Shown piece after piece: positions 23,090 to 34,601 of a DNA stretch of 62,000 nucleotides (positions are counted from its first letter, which is position 1; every line of letters begins with the position of its first letter). The position numbers and the translations under genes were made by a program. The stretch is from the NCBI GenBank assembly GCA_014529385.2, contig CM043960.1, positions 70,125,410-70,187,409 of the forward strand. Reading direction: 5' to 3'. This DNA comes from Adiantum capillus-veneris (Eukaryota > Streptophyta > Polypodiopsida > Polypodiales > Pteridaceae). The notes below the pieces were generated by a model that worked only from the letters and a program-made list of their open reading frames with translations, searched no databases and had not been told where the DNA came from.

Positions 23090-24410
23090 TCATCTTGTAG
23101 TACCAAGATCAAAGACACATGGTATTGTAGTTGTTCCATGCTCTTGTAGATCCTCTGGTAGAACTTGACTCAAGTAAGGCTTTAATCGATACCCATTCAC
23201 CTTCTTGGGGTGCTCCTTGCCATCCAAATCCATGAGTTGATAGTAGCTAGAGTTGAAGGTCTTCTTGACAATGTATGGTCCCTGCCATCTGGTATTGAAC
23301 TTCACATCAAAGCGATTGTCAAGGCGATTATCGTACCTTAGCACCAAATCTCCTTCCTTGATCCCTTTGTCTTTCACCTTTTTGTCGAGCTTGTCCTTTA
23401 TTTGCGTAGCCTTTATTTTATAGCACTCATAAGACGCCTCCCGTTTCCATTCTAGTTGTGCGAGGGTGAGAAGTCGATCTTCCCATGCTGCTTCTTCTCC
23501 TTGTGCCACCTTTCCATGAAGTCGCATTGTTGGAATGTTGAGCTCGATGGGTTGCAAAGCTTCTTGACCATAGACTAGGTGGAAGGGTGTGACATCTGTC
23601 GCTTCCTTGTAGGTAGTCCGATAGGCCCACAATGCTCCATCCAAGAAGTCATCCCATAGCTTTGTCTTGTTCTTTACCATCTTCCGGATGATTCTTGCAA
23701 TGATACCATTATCCTTCTCTACCAAACCATTTGACTGAGGGTAGTAGGGTGTGCTATGCCGATGTAGAATGTGAAGCTCATCACAAACTTCTGTGAGCAA
23801 GCCCTTCCCCTGGACCATTATCAGAAACAATCTCCAAAGGTGTGCCAAATCTGCAACAAATGTGAGTGTACACAAACTTGCTAACTGCCCTCTCATTCAC
23901 TCTTGCCACACTTTGAGCTTCTACCCACCTAGTCATGTAGTCTATAGCCACCAAGATATACAATTTTTCATTTTTAGTCATGGGCAATGGACCCATAGCA
24001 TCAATGCCCCGTTTTTCAAATGGACCATTTGCAAGGACTAACTGATGTGGACCATGTAACAGACGCTTGTTTCCATTAATCTGACAATTGTGGCAGCTTT
24101 TACACCAATGTTGAACATCAATGTGCAAGCTTGGCCAAACATATCCGGCAAGAAAAATCTTTTTTGCAGTGAGTTCCTGTGCAAAATGACCACCACACGC
24201 TTCCTCATGCAAACCTTCAATAATGGCTGGAATCTCCTTGGTTGTTGGTATTCTCCTACAAACTTTATCTTTTCCCCTTTGGTAAAGGGCACCTTCCAAA
24301 AACAAATATGAACTCTCCTTCTTAATGAGCCTCCGCTTTTGAGCCTTTGTGAAGCCCTCTGGAAACTCACCCTCTAAAATGTAGCTCACAATGGGAGCCA
24401 ATGACTCCAT
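23090..24410 (-). pseudogene. pol: Integrase of the embedded Tat element, frameshifted
   Basis: The zinc-binding region (GLHEEACGGHFAQE, then CKSCHNC) and catalytic core are clear: first Asp in RGIDAMGPLP, second in VSDNGPG, Glu in YYPQSNGLVE, and the C-terminal WQGPYIVKKTF and NGYRLKPYL. A frameshift directly after the second catalytic Asp (about 23810) puts the rest in another frame. The frame ends about 75 bases before the SatB joint, so the integrase end is present but the polypurine tract and LTR are not. Confidence 0.9.
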
Positions 24411-24430
24411 CCCCTGGTACCTTGGTTGCT

Positions 24431-25114
24431 TTATACTGTTGCTGCCATGATGACCTGCACTTCACTCTCAACACATGCAACTTCTTTTTGTGCAAGTAAA
24501 TCTACATCTTCATTTTGTTTCCTAGGGATATGATATAGTTGCACTTCTTCAAATTGATTAAACAACCTACGAATGGCATGAACTTTTGTCCTTAGGTTTT
24601 CATTCTTGCATGCCCAAATGCCTAAAATCTGCTTCACAATGAGAAGTGCATCTCCCTTTACCATTAGACGTCATATACCTTGGCCAATGCACATTTTTAA
24701 ACCATGAAGTAGTGTGTCGTATTCTGCTTCATTGTTGCTAGTTGAACCTGGTAGATTGACCTTCTCTTTCACGACCACCTCTCCACTTGGGTTGAGAAAT
24801 ACTAGCCATCCCCCTGCTTTTCCTGTGACTCGTCGAAAAGCTCCATCAAAGAACAAGGTAAAAGCATTAGGAATACTTTTAGGTGGTGGCAATGGTAAGG
24901 TCTTTACTTCAGGCACCTTAATCTCCTTCTCATGTACCCTATAAGTAAGGATCCCTGCCAATTGTGCACACACACTATCTTCTACTTTGAAAGAGTATTG
25001 AAACTCTTGCAAATCCATAATCCACTTTGAAATCCTAGTACTAAGATTCATTTGAGATGACACCCAAGGGAACAAATTTTCTGTAGTGAGAATTACAAAA
25101 GATTTTGGTAGCAA
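24431..25114 (-). pseudogene. pol: Archaeal-type RNase H of the embedded Tat element
   Basis: Motifs LFFDGAFRR, NNEAEYDTLL, MVKGDALLIVKQI and RKQNEDVDLLAQK give the expected acidic residues. One in-frame TGA (about 24669-24671) splits the domain. It is followed by CGT and stands where relatives have a basic residue, so a CGA-to-TGA change is likely. The segment before the domain (ISKWIMDLQEFQYSFKVED) is the same linker as at 7.5 kb. Confidence 0.85.
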
Positions 25115-26160
25115 AGTAGGATCTAAACTTTTTCACCGCAAACATGAGAGAAAGAATCATGAGTTCTGCCTCCGTGTAGCCTCTCTCCAAGGCATTCATG
25201 ATCCTACTAGCAAAGTAGATGGGTCGCATTCTGGTACTGTGGGGATCTTGCTGTAGTAACACAGCACCAATTGTTTCCTTCCCAACACTAGAGCTAACAA
25301 AGAATGTGTACTCCCAACAAGGAGGCCTGAGTGTTGGTAGCTCTGTCAGAATGACTTTAATGTTAAAAAAGTACTCTTTAAGCTCATCAGACCATGCAAA
25401 TTCTACTTGTTGTGTCAACTTTTGCAAAGGATGAAGCAACTCCGAAGCTAAGTGAATAAAGCGTGACATATACTTCACCTTTTGAATGAATGAGATGACC
25501 TCTTTGAGATTCTTGGGTGATGGGAGCTCAATAAGAGCCTTTGCCTTTGAAGGATCCACCTCAATGCCTTTATAGGAAACCTTGTGACCAAGCAAGATCA
25601 CTTCATCCTCACCTATGTGACATTTGTCGGGGTTGAGTTGACCTCCCATGTCGTAGAGCTTCTTTAAACCTTCTTCTACCCTTTGTAGATGCAATGATTT
25701 TGAGCTATAAATGCAGAAATCATCAATGAACACCCTAATTGAATTTCCAAAGAATGCTGAAACACCATGTTCATGAAATGTTGGAATGTTGTAGGAGCAT
25801 TTGTCAGACCAAATGGCATGACTCTAAAAGCATAACAACCCCAAGGAGTGATAAAGGTTGTTTTCAATTGATCTTCCAATGCGATACCTATTTGAAAGTA
25901 ACCTGAGTAGCCATCACACACAGTGTACTTCTCATGACCAGCTACCTCATTTAGTCTCATCCTGAAATGGGAGGGGAAAGTGATCTCTTTTTGTTGCCTC
26001 ATTGAGTGGACGGTAATGCACACACACCCTCCACTTGCCGTTTTTCTTAGAAGTGACAACAACAGGAGAGACCCACTCTGAATTCTCCACTGGATAAATG
26101 AGACCCGCTGCTAGAAGCTTTCTTACCTCCTTGAGTAAAGCCTGCTCCTTGATGACTCCT
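25041..26160 (-). pseudogene. pol: Reverse transcriptase and degenerate first RNase H
   Basis: Recognisable reverse transcriptase blocks are SPVVVTSKKNGKWRVCVHYR, CDGYSGYFQI, TPWGCYAFRVMPFGLTNAPT and the active site FIDDFCIYSS (Phe in place of the usual Tyr of YxDD). Thumb-region motifs follow: GGQLNPDKCHIG and LLGHKVSYKGI. The first RNase H keeps YTEAEL, but the usual TDAS Asp is lost (FFVSSSVGKE) and TDH reads NSH. At least three frame breaks occur. A degenerate first RNase H beside a conserved second one is typical of Tat. Confidence 0.85.
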
Positions 26161-26165
26161 AGACT

Positions 26166-26573
26166 TCATAGCTTTTGAGCTTTAGGTGTGGCCTTAGGCT
26201 TCAACTCAATTTTGTGTTGAACAACATCTACTCCACGCACATCGGTGTAGTCTTTAGCAAAAAGCCTAGGAAATTTCCTTAGCACACATTTGAACTCCTC
26301 TCTTTCGTCCTTTGTAAGTGTTGTAGACAACATACCTTCTAACATTCCTTCATCTTGCACATTTTGGTTCTCTTGGGAACCTACCTCTTCCAAACCTGGG
26401 CAAGAGGTCTCTTGGTTGATTGGCTTAAACCTTACCCCCATGACTTCGATGGAAGACTCCTCTTCAGTAATGCTGCCGCTACTTTCTCCTTCTGAAGTGC
26501 TATTGGTCCAGCCTTCCTCCGTCTCACTTTGAGATAATTCTTCATGGAGCTGCTCTTGGCGTTGCTCCTTCAT
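26166..26573 (-). pseudogene. pol: Protease-reverse transcriptase linker, acidic
   Basis: A 135-codon frame rich in Glu/Ser (SQSETEEGWTNSTSEGES) ends in the start of the reverse transcriptase region: FKCVLRKFPRLFAKDYTDV and VVQHKIELKPKA, which correspond to the conserved HxIxLKPGA block. The methionine at its start is internal to the polyprotein. Confidence 0.75.
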
Positions 26574-26639
26574 GTCAAAGACAACCTTCTTATGATTGTC
26601 ATTCCTGCAAATTAAATTTCTACTCTCCCAATCCTAGAA

Positions 26640-27650
26640 AGCTCGCATTTTCATTAGCCATGGTCTTCCTAGGATAAATGGGTAACCATTTCCCTTGGTC
26701 GACATAACATAAAAATCCACTGCCTTATTAATGCCAAAGGCCTCCACAAAGACATTTTTACAAATGCCTACTCACCTAGCCTTGCTATTGTTTTCCATTT
26801 TTACTTTTATTTCAGGGGTCTCATGGATGTGCATGCCTAGTTTTTGCATGAGTCCCTCTGTCATGATGCAAATTTGTGCACCCCCATCCACTAGACCTTT
26901 CCTAACCAATCTTCCTTTGATGTAACAATCTAGCACAAGTGTAATATCCTCATTCATTTCAGCATGTGCAATTTTTACAACAGTAACACTCTCTTTTATC
27001 TTTCTCCTAGTGCTAACTACCTTCGTTAAATCCCTCCCAACTTGTGGGCATAATGCAAGAAACTGAGGCCATGAAATATCAGGAACCTTACCTCGCATGT
27101 CTTGCAACAGGTTGTATAGAGCCATACCATGTCCAAGAGGGAAGTCTTGGAGATTGATACGACGTCGAGTTCTCTTAGCTTCCTTGGTCTCCTTTGCCTT
27201 CTTGCCTCGTCCATGGTCACTCTGTGATGTGACACCTTCTTTCTCTTTACCTTTTCCTTGGCCATGCTTAATGCCATTTGCTTCCATGTCAACCTCATTT
27301 GAATTTGTCACCTCTACCACATGCACATTTGGATCTGGCAAAGGTGGAACTCCTTCCACTCCATGTGGAGGTGGTCTTGCTCCATTTGGCCTTTGTAGAA
27401 GTCGTGGTTGCTGACTAGTTCCTTCACCTGCATTCATCACTGGGTAATTCAAGCTAGGTCTCCCTGGCTCCCCACGGGGCCAAGGACAATTATACATCCC
27501 ATGTCCAGACTCACCGCAATTCCAACATTGCAAGACTCTCCTAGGTCGTGAATCTCGCTCTTCAGACTTCTTTGCTTGTCCCTTCGGATCTACAACTTGT
27601 GCAAGGTAAATTGTCAGGCTGCTTAAAGATTCATTTAACTTCTCAATCAC
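26640..27650 (-). pseudogene. gag: Gag nucleocapsid and protease of the embedded Tat element
   Basis: An intact CCHC knuckle CWNCGESGHGMYNC lies at residues 42-55 of the 27650 frame, then a long basic linker (KEGVTSQSDHGRGKKAKETK) and the protease active site LVDGGAQICIMTEG near residue 255. A TGA at 26772 interrupts the protease. The same frame continues beyond it to the protease end motif FILGRPWL near 26680. The DGG active site matches that of the 2.7-kb relic. Confidence 0.8.
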
Positions 27651-27842
27651 TTCTACTGTTACCTCAGGAAGCTCCCTAGATGTTGATGCTTGGGACTTAC
27701 CTTTGGGTCTAAGACCTTCTATTGGAACCTCCCCCCTTAAGCACTTGAGTTTCCTATATTTCTCAGCAGCCCTAGTTTCAGCTGCATCAAAGGTAGTAGG
27801 TGCACCAGCCTCAACTTTTACCTTAAGGTCAGGAAAGAGTCC
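27651..27842 (-). pseudogene. gag: Truncated gag segment at the SatB joint
   Basis: The minus-strand frame reads AGAPTTFDAAETRAAEKYRK, a gag C-terminal stretch with the AEKYRKL pattern seen after the capsid domain. It stops abruptly at SatB (TCCAGGTCCACTTCCCC). The capsid domain is missing. Confidence 0.6.
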
Positions 27843-29773
27843 AGGTCCACTTCCCCAACCTTACTTCCATTACAAGAAGCAAGAACTACTTTGACATTGA
27901 GAACCAAGGCTCTACAATAGTTCACCTTGTACATAAACAAAGTCCACCACTTGAAAAAACTTTACTCTCATATATAAAGGGACTTTTGGTTTTGAGATCC
28001 ATCACTTGTCCAACCATACTTCCATTGAAAGAAGCAAGAGATACTTGGACATTGGCAACCAAGATCCTACAGCACCTTGGAAACTCGCCATTTAAACTAG
28101 GTCCACGTCTTGTACAAGCTTTACTCTCATATATAAAAGGGACTTCTGGTTACAAGATCCACCACTTGTCCAACCTTACTTCCATTAAAACAAGCAAGGG
28201 CTACTTGGACATTGAGAACCAAGGCCCTACAATAGTTCACCTTGTACATTAACAAAGTCCACCAATTGACCAAGCTTTACTCTCATATAGAAAGGGACTT
28301 TTGGTTTTGAGATCATTCATTTGTCTAACCATACTTCCATTCAAAGAAGCAAAAGATACTTGGACATTGGCAACCAAGATCCTACAACACCTTAGACACT
28401 AGGCATTAAAACTAGGCCCACCACTTGTCCAAGCTTTACTCTCATATGTAAAAGGGACTTCTGGTTTCAAGCTCCAGGTCCACATGTCCAACCTTACTTC
28501 CATTAAAATAAGCAACATAGGGCTACTTGGACATTAAGAAGTAAGGCCCTAGAATAGTTCACCTGGTACATTAACTAGGTCGACCACTTGTCTAAGCTTT
28601 ACTCTCATATAGAAAGATACTTTTGATTTTGAGATCCATCACTTGTCCAACCATACTTCCATTGTAAGAAGCAAGACCAACTTAAATATTTGGAACCAAG
28701 TATCTAAATCACCTTGGACATAGGCCATTAAAACTAGGTCCAACACTTATCCAAGCTTTATTCTCATATATAAAAGGGACTTCTAGATTCAAGCTCCAGG
28801 TCCAGTTTTCCAACCTTACTACCATTAAAAGAAGCAAGGCCTACTAGGACATTGAGAAGCAAGGCCTTACAATAGTTCACCTTGTACATTAACTAGGTCC
28901 ACCACTTGTCCAAGCTTTACTCTCATATATAGAAACAGACATTTGATTTTGAGATCCATCACTTGTCCAACCATACTTGCATTGAAAGAAGCAAGAGAGA
29001 TTTGGACACTTGGAACCAAGAACCTACACCACCTTGGACAATGGCCATTAAAAGTAGGTCCACCACTTGGACAATGAGAAGCAAGGCTCTGCAATATTTC
29101 ACCTTGTACATCAACTAGGTCCACCACCTGTCCAAGCTTTACTCTCATATAGAAAGGGACTTTTGGTTTTCAGATCCATCACTTGTTCAACCATACTTCC
29201 ATTGAAAGAAGCAAGAGATACTTCGACATTGGGAACGAAGATCCTACACCACCTTGGACACTGGCCATTACAACTAGGTCCACCACTTGTCCAAGTTTTA
29301 CTCTCATATATAAAAGGGACTTTCTATTTCAAGCCCCACAACTTGTCCAACCTTCCTTCAAGTAAAAGAAGCAATGCTACTAGGACATTGAGAACCAAAG
29401 CCCTACAATAGTTCACCTTGTACATTAACTAGTTCCACCACTTGTCCAAGCTTTACTCTCATATAGAAAGAGACGTTTGGTTTTGAGATCCATCACTTGT
29501 CCAACCATACTTCCATTGAAAGAAGCAAGAGATACTTGGACATTGGGAACCAAGATCCTACACCACCTTGGACACTGGCCATTACAATTAGGTCCACCAC
29601 TTGTCCAAGTTTTACTATCATATATAAAAGGGACTTCTGGTTTCAAGCTCTAGGTCCACTTGTCCAACCTTACTTCCATTGAAATAAGGAAGGGCTACTT
29701 GGACATTGAGAAGCAAGGCTCTACAATAGTTCATCTGGTACAATAACTAGGTCCACCACATGTCCAAGCTTTA
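27842..29773. repeat. SatB dimeric satellite, array 3
   Basis: The dimers continue in the same orientation. The stretch 28240-29050 is collinear with 22150-22990, and 27900-28240 with 20430-20750, so pieces of the higher-order structure were copied across the Tat insertion. The array ends at CCAAGCTTTACATGGGTTGC, where single-copy DNA starts. Confidence 0.95.
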
Positions 29774-30990
29774 CATGGGTTGCATGATTCGCTATTCGAC
29801 ATTTGTTTTATTCGTGAATAATGGCCGATTGATACGTTCTAAAGATTTATACGTGCGTATTATTTACTGCCATGTCATCGTTTTTCAAAAAAACCTTTTA
29901 GTGCTTACATATCGATCGATAAACTATCGATCAATACTTAATCAATCGATAGGCTTTCGATCGATAGTTTAAATTGATCTATATGTTCTTGATTGATATA
30001 GTAGTAGTATATAAAACCCAAATTTGCGTGTTTTAGCTACAATTCCCTTCACCAAAGTGTCAGGTTACTTCCAACATAGAAAGGTTGAGTTGTCAACTTA
30101 AATAATCTTTGAATTTTTTGGAAAATATTATTTTTAATGTTTATAAATTAAAGATAAAATAATCATATAGATTTGAATCACCTATAATTCTTAACAATAG
30201 AGGTTATTCTTTAATTCTATTGCTAAGATTAAATAAATTACACTAAGCAATAGAAACTATACTTTTAGCTCTACTTGTTTAAATAAATAATTGTATGCAT
30301 TAGAGGCTACTTTTCTAGCTATTGATAGCCGTTTTTTCGGCTCTTTGTAATTACCAAAGTGAGTTACCTCACCCTACCAAAATCACCCAAACACTGTGGC
30401 TATCCCTACCATTTCACTGTACATAGGCGTGCGTGAGTCACGGGACTTTTCCCATATCTTCTTAAAAAACCCTCAATTAGCTAGTCATTGGGCTAGTTGA
30501 GCCAAAAAAATTAAAAAAATTAAAAAATATAAGTATATTATGGCCCATGCGTATGTAAATATTTCTTTATATATAGGGCCTAAATAAAAGGATTTTTCAT
30601 AATTATTTTGGTATTTATTTAAATATTTCTACCTAGGTGTGTGTTATTTATGCTCTGTACATTGCCTCACCATTACCACAATTTTTTCTTACCATTTTTC
30701 ATACTCTTTATTCCATATAGAAATATTTTCATGTAAGCTTCTCTTATATTTGGTGTAACTCCACCCCAAAGAAAATCCAAAAAAACTAGTTTTATTTATG
30801 TGTATATTTTTTCACTATTTTGATTTTTTCCCTTCCTACATCTATTTTGTTTTTTTCTAAAAAATTAGAACACCAAAAATATTTATCTTTTTATGGTAGC
30901 CTCATAATGAGAGAGATTTCTTTTGACCCCTTTATATTTTTTCCACTTATATTATTTATATTTGACATGTACATATTTTTTAGACCCCTC
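29774..30990. other. AT-rich single-copy DNA, no gene seen
   Basis: The first ~70 bases recur inverted at 60075-60150. An inverted repeat AAACTATCGATC (29921-29932) / GATCGATAGTTT (29959-29970) sits in a cluster of ATCGAT palindromes. The rest is AT-rich without a supportable ORF. A phrase like AGAAACTATACTTTTAGCTC (about 30250) recurs in diverged form near 33040. Confidence 0.5.
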
Positions 30991-32030
30991 AATATTTGAT
31001 TTTCTTAGTTGTACTGTTCACTTATATCCTAATCTCAACAATATCTTCAATTATAGACCTACCAAATAAGGTCAAGGGTAGGTGGCATGCATACATGCAC
31101 TATGGAGGGCTCACTCTTGGAGGTATTCAAAAGAATCATCCAAAGAAGGACCCCACAAGGACCTTGCAGTGGAAAAAAACGGTCGGTTTTGCTGAATTTT
31201 TAAAGTTCACTTGCTCTCCGAATTTGAAAAGGTGATACAAACAAAAGTTGTAGCTCGTGGGCTGAACTTTTGCCTCAAATTTTTATATATTTTTTTGAGC
31301 TACGAGCTGTGAGCTATGATTTTTTTAGTGGACCCCAATTTTCCCATGCTATGCAGTCACACTCTCTCTTCCACTTTATCATTTTCCTCTTTCACACACA
31401 CTTCTCCACTCATCATCCCCATCTATCTCACCACTCCTCTCTGCACACTACTCACCTTCTCCTCAACCTTGAAGAATAAGAGAAACCATGGTGAACTCAT
31501 ACCTCCCACACACAATTCCATTCCAAAATTGACCACCTAGTCTCATTTTTCCTCCTCCAATTTACCCATATCTATCAAAAAAACCACAAAATTCAGCCTC
31601 TTCTCTTAAAAGACAGCATCATGGTGGTTGATTACTCAGCTTCAATTATCTTGTCTCTCAAGGAAGGTCAAGAGTGGAGAAAAAATGTATCGTCAAAGCT
31701 AGTGGACCGTCAACAGGCGTCAAAATCGGCCCTACTCAAGACACTTGGAGCATCAACCTTGTAAGAAAGCCACCTTTTCTTACCTCTTAAGAGTTTTTTT
31801 CTTCCTTATTTGTATCCTACATGGATACTCCCATTGTAAATATCCAATTCCATTTGTAAATTAATACTAACTCTACTAACACTAACCCACTATGAAAAGT
31901 CCTATCACCTCCATTTCTCTCCTCTCTCTTTCCTCACCAACTTCTTGATAATTCCAAGCAAAAGAAATTAGATAAATTGCTGAAAATCTAACCCAACCAT
32001 GGTTAGAGGAGTAACCCTACCCTTCAAAAT
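30991..32030. other. Non-coding stretch with weak ORFs
   Basis: Small open frames (30996-31235, 31270-31479, 31316-31540) show no domain and I do not support them. The stretch is CT-rich around 31360-31470. Its position before the TATA motif at 32033 would fit an upstream promoter or LTR U3 region. Confidence 0.4.
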
Positions 32031-32032
32031 TG

Positions 32033-32042
32033 CTATAAAAGG
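32033..32042 (+). promoter_or_regulatory. TATA box followed by a leader-like stretch
   Basis: CTATAAAAGG is followed by AGGGTGTAGCTAGC and a long open leader with TC-rich tracts. It closely resembles the TATA context of the LTR element at 46.34 kb (GCTATAAAAGAGCCC). An old LTR or a promoter is possible. I found no partner LTR or primer-binding site. Confidence 0.4.
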
Positions 32043-32699
32043 AGGGTGTAGCTAGCACAAAGGGAGAGCCATAAGCAAGAGCACTATGCTATAGCTTGAG
32101 AAGCCAAGCTCAACCTCTCTAGAAGGAGCTCTTGAGTGGAAGCTCATTGTCTTATGCATGTGCATGTGTTGTAATAGGGGATTAGCAAGGGAACTCTATG
32201 CCATTGTAAGAGAGAGAGTGATCATTCAATTGAGAGTAGGAAATCTATCATTTCTCCTACTAGTGTAAGCCCAACATTCGCTGAATCAAGGAGGGTGGAT
32301 TTGGACTAAGCTTGGATACTTGTCTCCCTTCCAACGTGAAGTAATGGACAACAATGATGCGTAAGTGTCTTGGTGTTTTTTTTTGTTAAGTTCTTGATAG
32401 CTTGTCTCTGGTGTTGTCATCAATCTAGCCATAAATCCCACATACTGTAAGAGGGCGACAGGGTGGAGAGGACTCCCCTGGCCTTAAGACAGTGATTGGG
32501 GTGGCTTTTCATTGTGATGTGTTGTGGTGAAATTTACACAAGCTATGTTGAACAAATACTAATCTCACTTTGATTTGTCATGACAGATTTGTAAGAAGGC
32601 ATTAGTGCAACAAGCACCCCTCCCCCTTTCTCTCTCTTTCTTAAATATATAGTTGTGTTTGCTTGATCATTGCCGATACGTTTCAAAGCAGCCCGAGCA

Positions 32700-32702
<3 letters not shown>

Positions 32703-32744
<42 letters not shown>
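32703..32744. repeat. (TC)n microsatellite
   Basis: About 21 uninterrupted TC units downstream of the TATA box, followed by a TTTTAGGGTGTGAGAG stretch. TC-rich tracts are common in plant 5' leaders. Confidence 0.95.
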
Positions 32745-32747
<3 letters not shown>

Positions 32748-33185
32748 TTTTAGGGTGTGAGAGTATTCCATTGGTGTTAGGGTTAGTGTAAATTCCTTGC
32801 TTGTTTGTGTGTTGCTCTAACGATTCTCCTCTTTTGCGTCCTAGTTCACTCTTAAACTAGGTGGTGCCCCTTGTGTAGTTGGGATTTGGCTGTGGGTTTG
32901 TTGTTTTGGTTTGTGTTGTGTTGTGCCCCAGCCCCATTGAGCAGCACGGGAGCCTTGAAGGGTGTCTAGAGGCCACTCTTCTTGTTGCCCGCCCCGGACC
33001 GCCTCACTATAATGCGAATGTATAATTCTAAACATTAGAAGCTATACTTTTAGATCTATTTGTTGTAGAATAGATACTAAAAGTGATATTTGATGGTTAA
33101 AATCTATCATAGCTATAATATGTGCACAAATAATAATGTTAGTTCATATATTTTGGAACATATACACATACATGAAAGTTCCTTT

Positions 33186-33530
33186 GGTTGTCATGAACAA
33201 ATGTTCGTACCTCCATATAGACATAGAAAAGGTCCACAGGTCCACTTGGTGCTTCTTGGTTGTTATGAGATGATTCTCTTACTTCCAAATGAGGTTTAAG
33301 GTATGAAGTAGGATTCACTTCGTTGTTATCTCTTACCTCTAAGTGAATATGATGGATTACCTATAGAATTCGGTAGGTTGTGATCGAGCGAAAGCTCTTA
33401 GCTCCTAGTGAATATTAGGCATGCATAGTACTTGGGATTCAAATGGATGTTATCGAGCTCATTCTCTTACTCCTATTGATATAGAAATTAGAGACCTTAG
33501 TTATTTTAGGGTCGATTGGTTGCAACCTCT
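33186..33530. repeat. Degenerate ~70-bp tandem repeat
   Basis: A phrase of the form GGTTGTTATGAG...CTCTTACTCC...AGTGAATAT recurs with starts at 33186, 33258, 33321, 33376, 33445 and 33518 (steps of 72, 63, 55, 69 and 73). The units are strongly diverged. The array stops where the second integrase copy begins. Confidence 0.6.
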
Positions 33531-34601
33531 TATTCATTTTCTCCATCCTTGTCTCGCTACTTGTTAAAGATAATAATCACTGGCTTTCTCTCTATTCATT
33601 CGCAACAACTCTAAAGAAATAATTCTTTCTTGTAGCTTGTCATTATGCTCACATTGCATTTTGCACAATAACTTCAAGGCATCCAACTGCACTTGTATGG
33701 GCAGAAGAGATTCCTTTCCATAAACAACCTCATACGGTGTAAACTGTGTTGACACTCTATACGAAGTTCTATAAGCCCACAAACACTTTTCCAAGTCCAA
33801 GTCCCACTCTTTAGGATGCTCTCTAGCATACTTTGATAGCATCTTCACAATTTGACCATTGAAATTTTCTACCAACCCATTGCATTGTGGGTAGTAAGGA
33901 GAAGAATGCCTATGCTGAATTTTCAATTTCTCCATGAGAGCAGCAACAAGTTTTCCCCTAAACCCTGGTCCATGATAAAAAATGATAACCATAGGAGCTC
34001 CAAACCTGCAACACACATGTTGATATAAAAAAGAGGCCACTCTTCCTGCTGTTACATCTTTTACTGCTCTTGCCTCCACCCATTTTGTCAAATAGTCCAC
34101 AGCCACAAGGATATACCTTTTGCCATTGCTGGTCCTCGGCATTGGACCTATAGCATTTAATCCCCATTTTGCAAATGCATCAAAAGACATTATAGCTTTC
34201 TGAGGCTCAGCAAAAAGCTTCCTATTTGCAAACACTTGGCATTCATGGCATGACTTGCACCAAACATAAGCATCTCTCATCATAGAGGGCCAACAATAAC
34301 CTGCTCTCAAAACACGGAAGACAACCTGATCCTTGCCTTGATGGCCTGTTTCTTCATGGCAGTGCTCCAAAATTAAGCCTATCTCTTCTTTGTACGGTAC
34401 TTTTCTCAAAATGCTATCCTTGACATAAAGCATGAGATCCTCACCTACCAATGTGTAGTTTCTTGCTTTTGCAACTATTCTCTTACGCCGAATATTTGAC
34501 ATGCCCTCTAGACAATGCCCTTTACCAAGAAATACTTCTACATCTTGCAATGATTCCCTTCTTGCATACAAGGCTTCCTTGACCTTTAAAGGAGCTACCA
34601 A
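33528..34601 (-). pseudogene. pol: Tat integrase, duplicate copy, catalytically dead
   Basis: A copy of 5900-6960, but truncated before the C-terminal GPY/F module at a joint to the ~70-bp repeat. The frame 34601-33564 reads through both positions that are TGA in copy 1 (giving KGHCLEGM and ELLRMNRE). The first catalytic Asp is Asn (GLNAIGP), the second is Tyr (FYHGPGF), and the Glu is kept (PQCNGLVEN). The zinc-binding HHCC motif is intact (CHEETGHQ, CKSCHEC). So the frame is more open than copy 1 but the active site is lost. Confidence 0.9.

Larger units (their letters stand above)
23015..27842 (-). mobile_element. LTR-less Tat gag-pol remnant inside SatB
   Basis: Minus-strand order is gag nucleocapsid, protease, reverse transcriptase, RNase H (two types) and integrase, about 4.8 kb. 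No LTR, primer site or N-terminal gag is present. Both ends touch SatB monomers: the left joint follows AAAAGGGAC and the right joint precedes AGGTCCACTTCCCCAACC. The two flanks come from the same place in a type-2 monomer with only about 20 bp lost, so the fragment sits in one interrupted monomer. It is from a different family than the 5.6-7.6 kb element. Confidence 0.8.
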
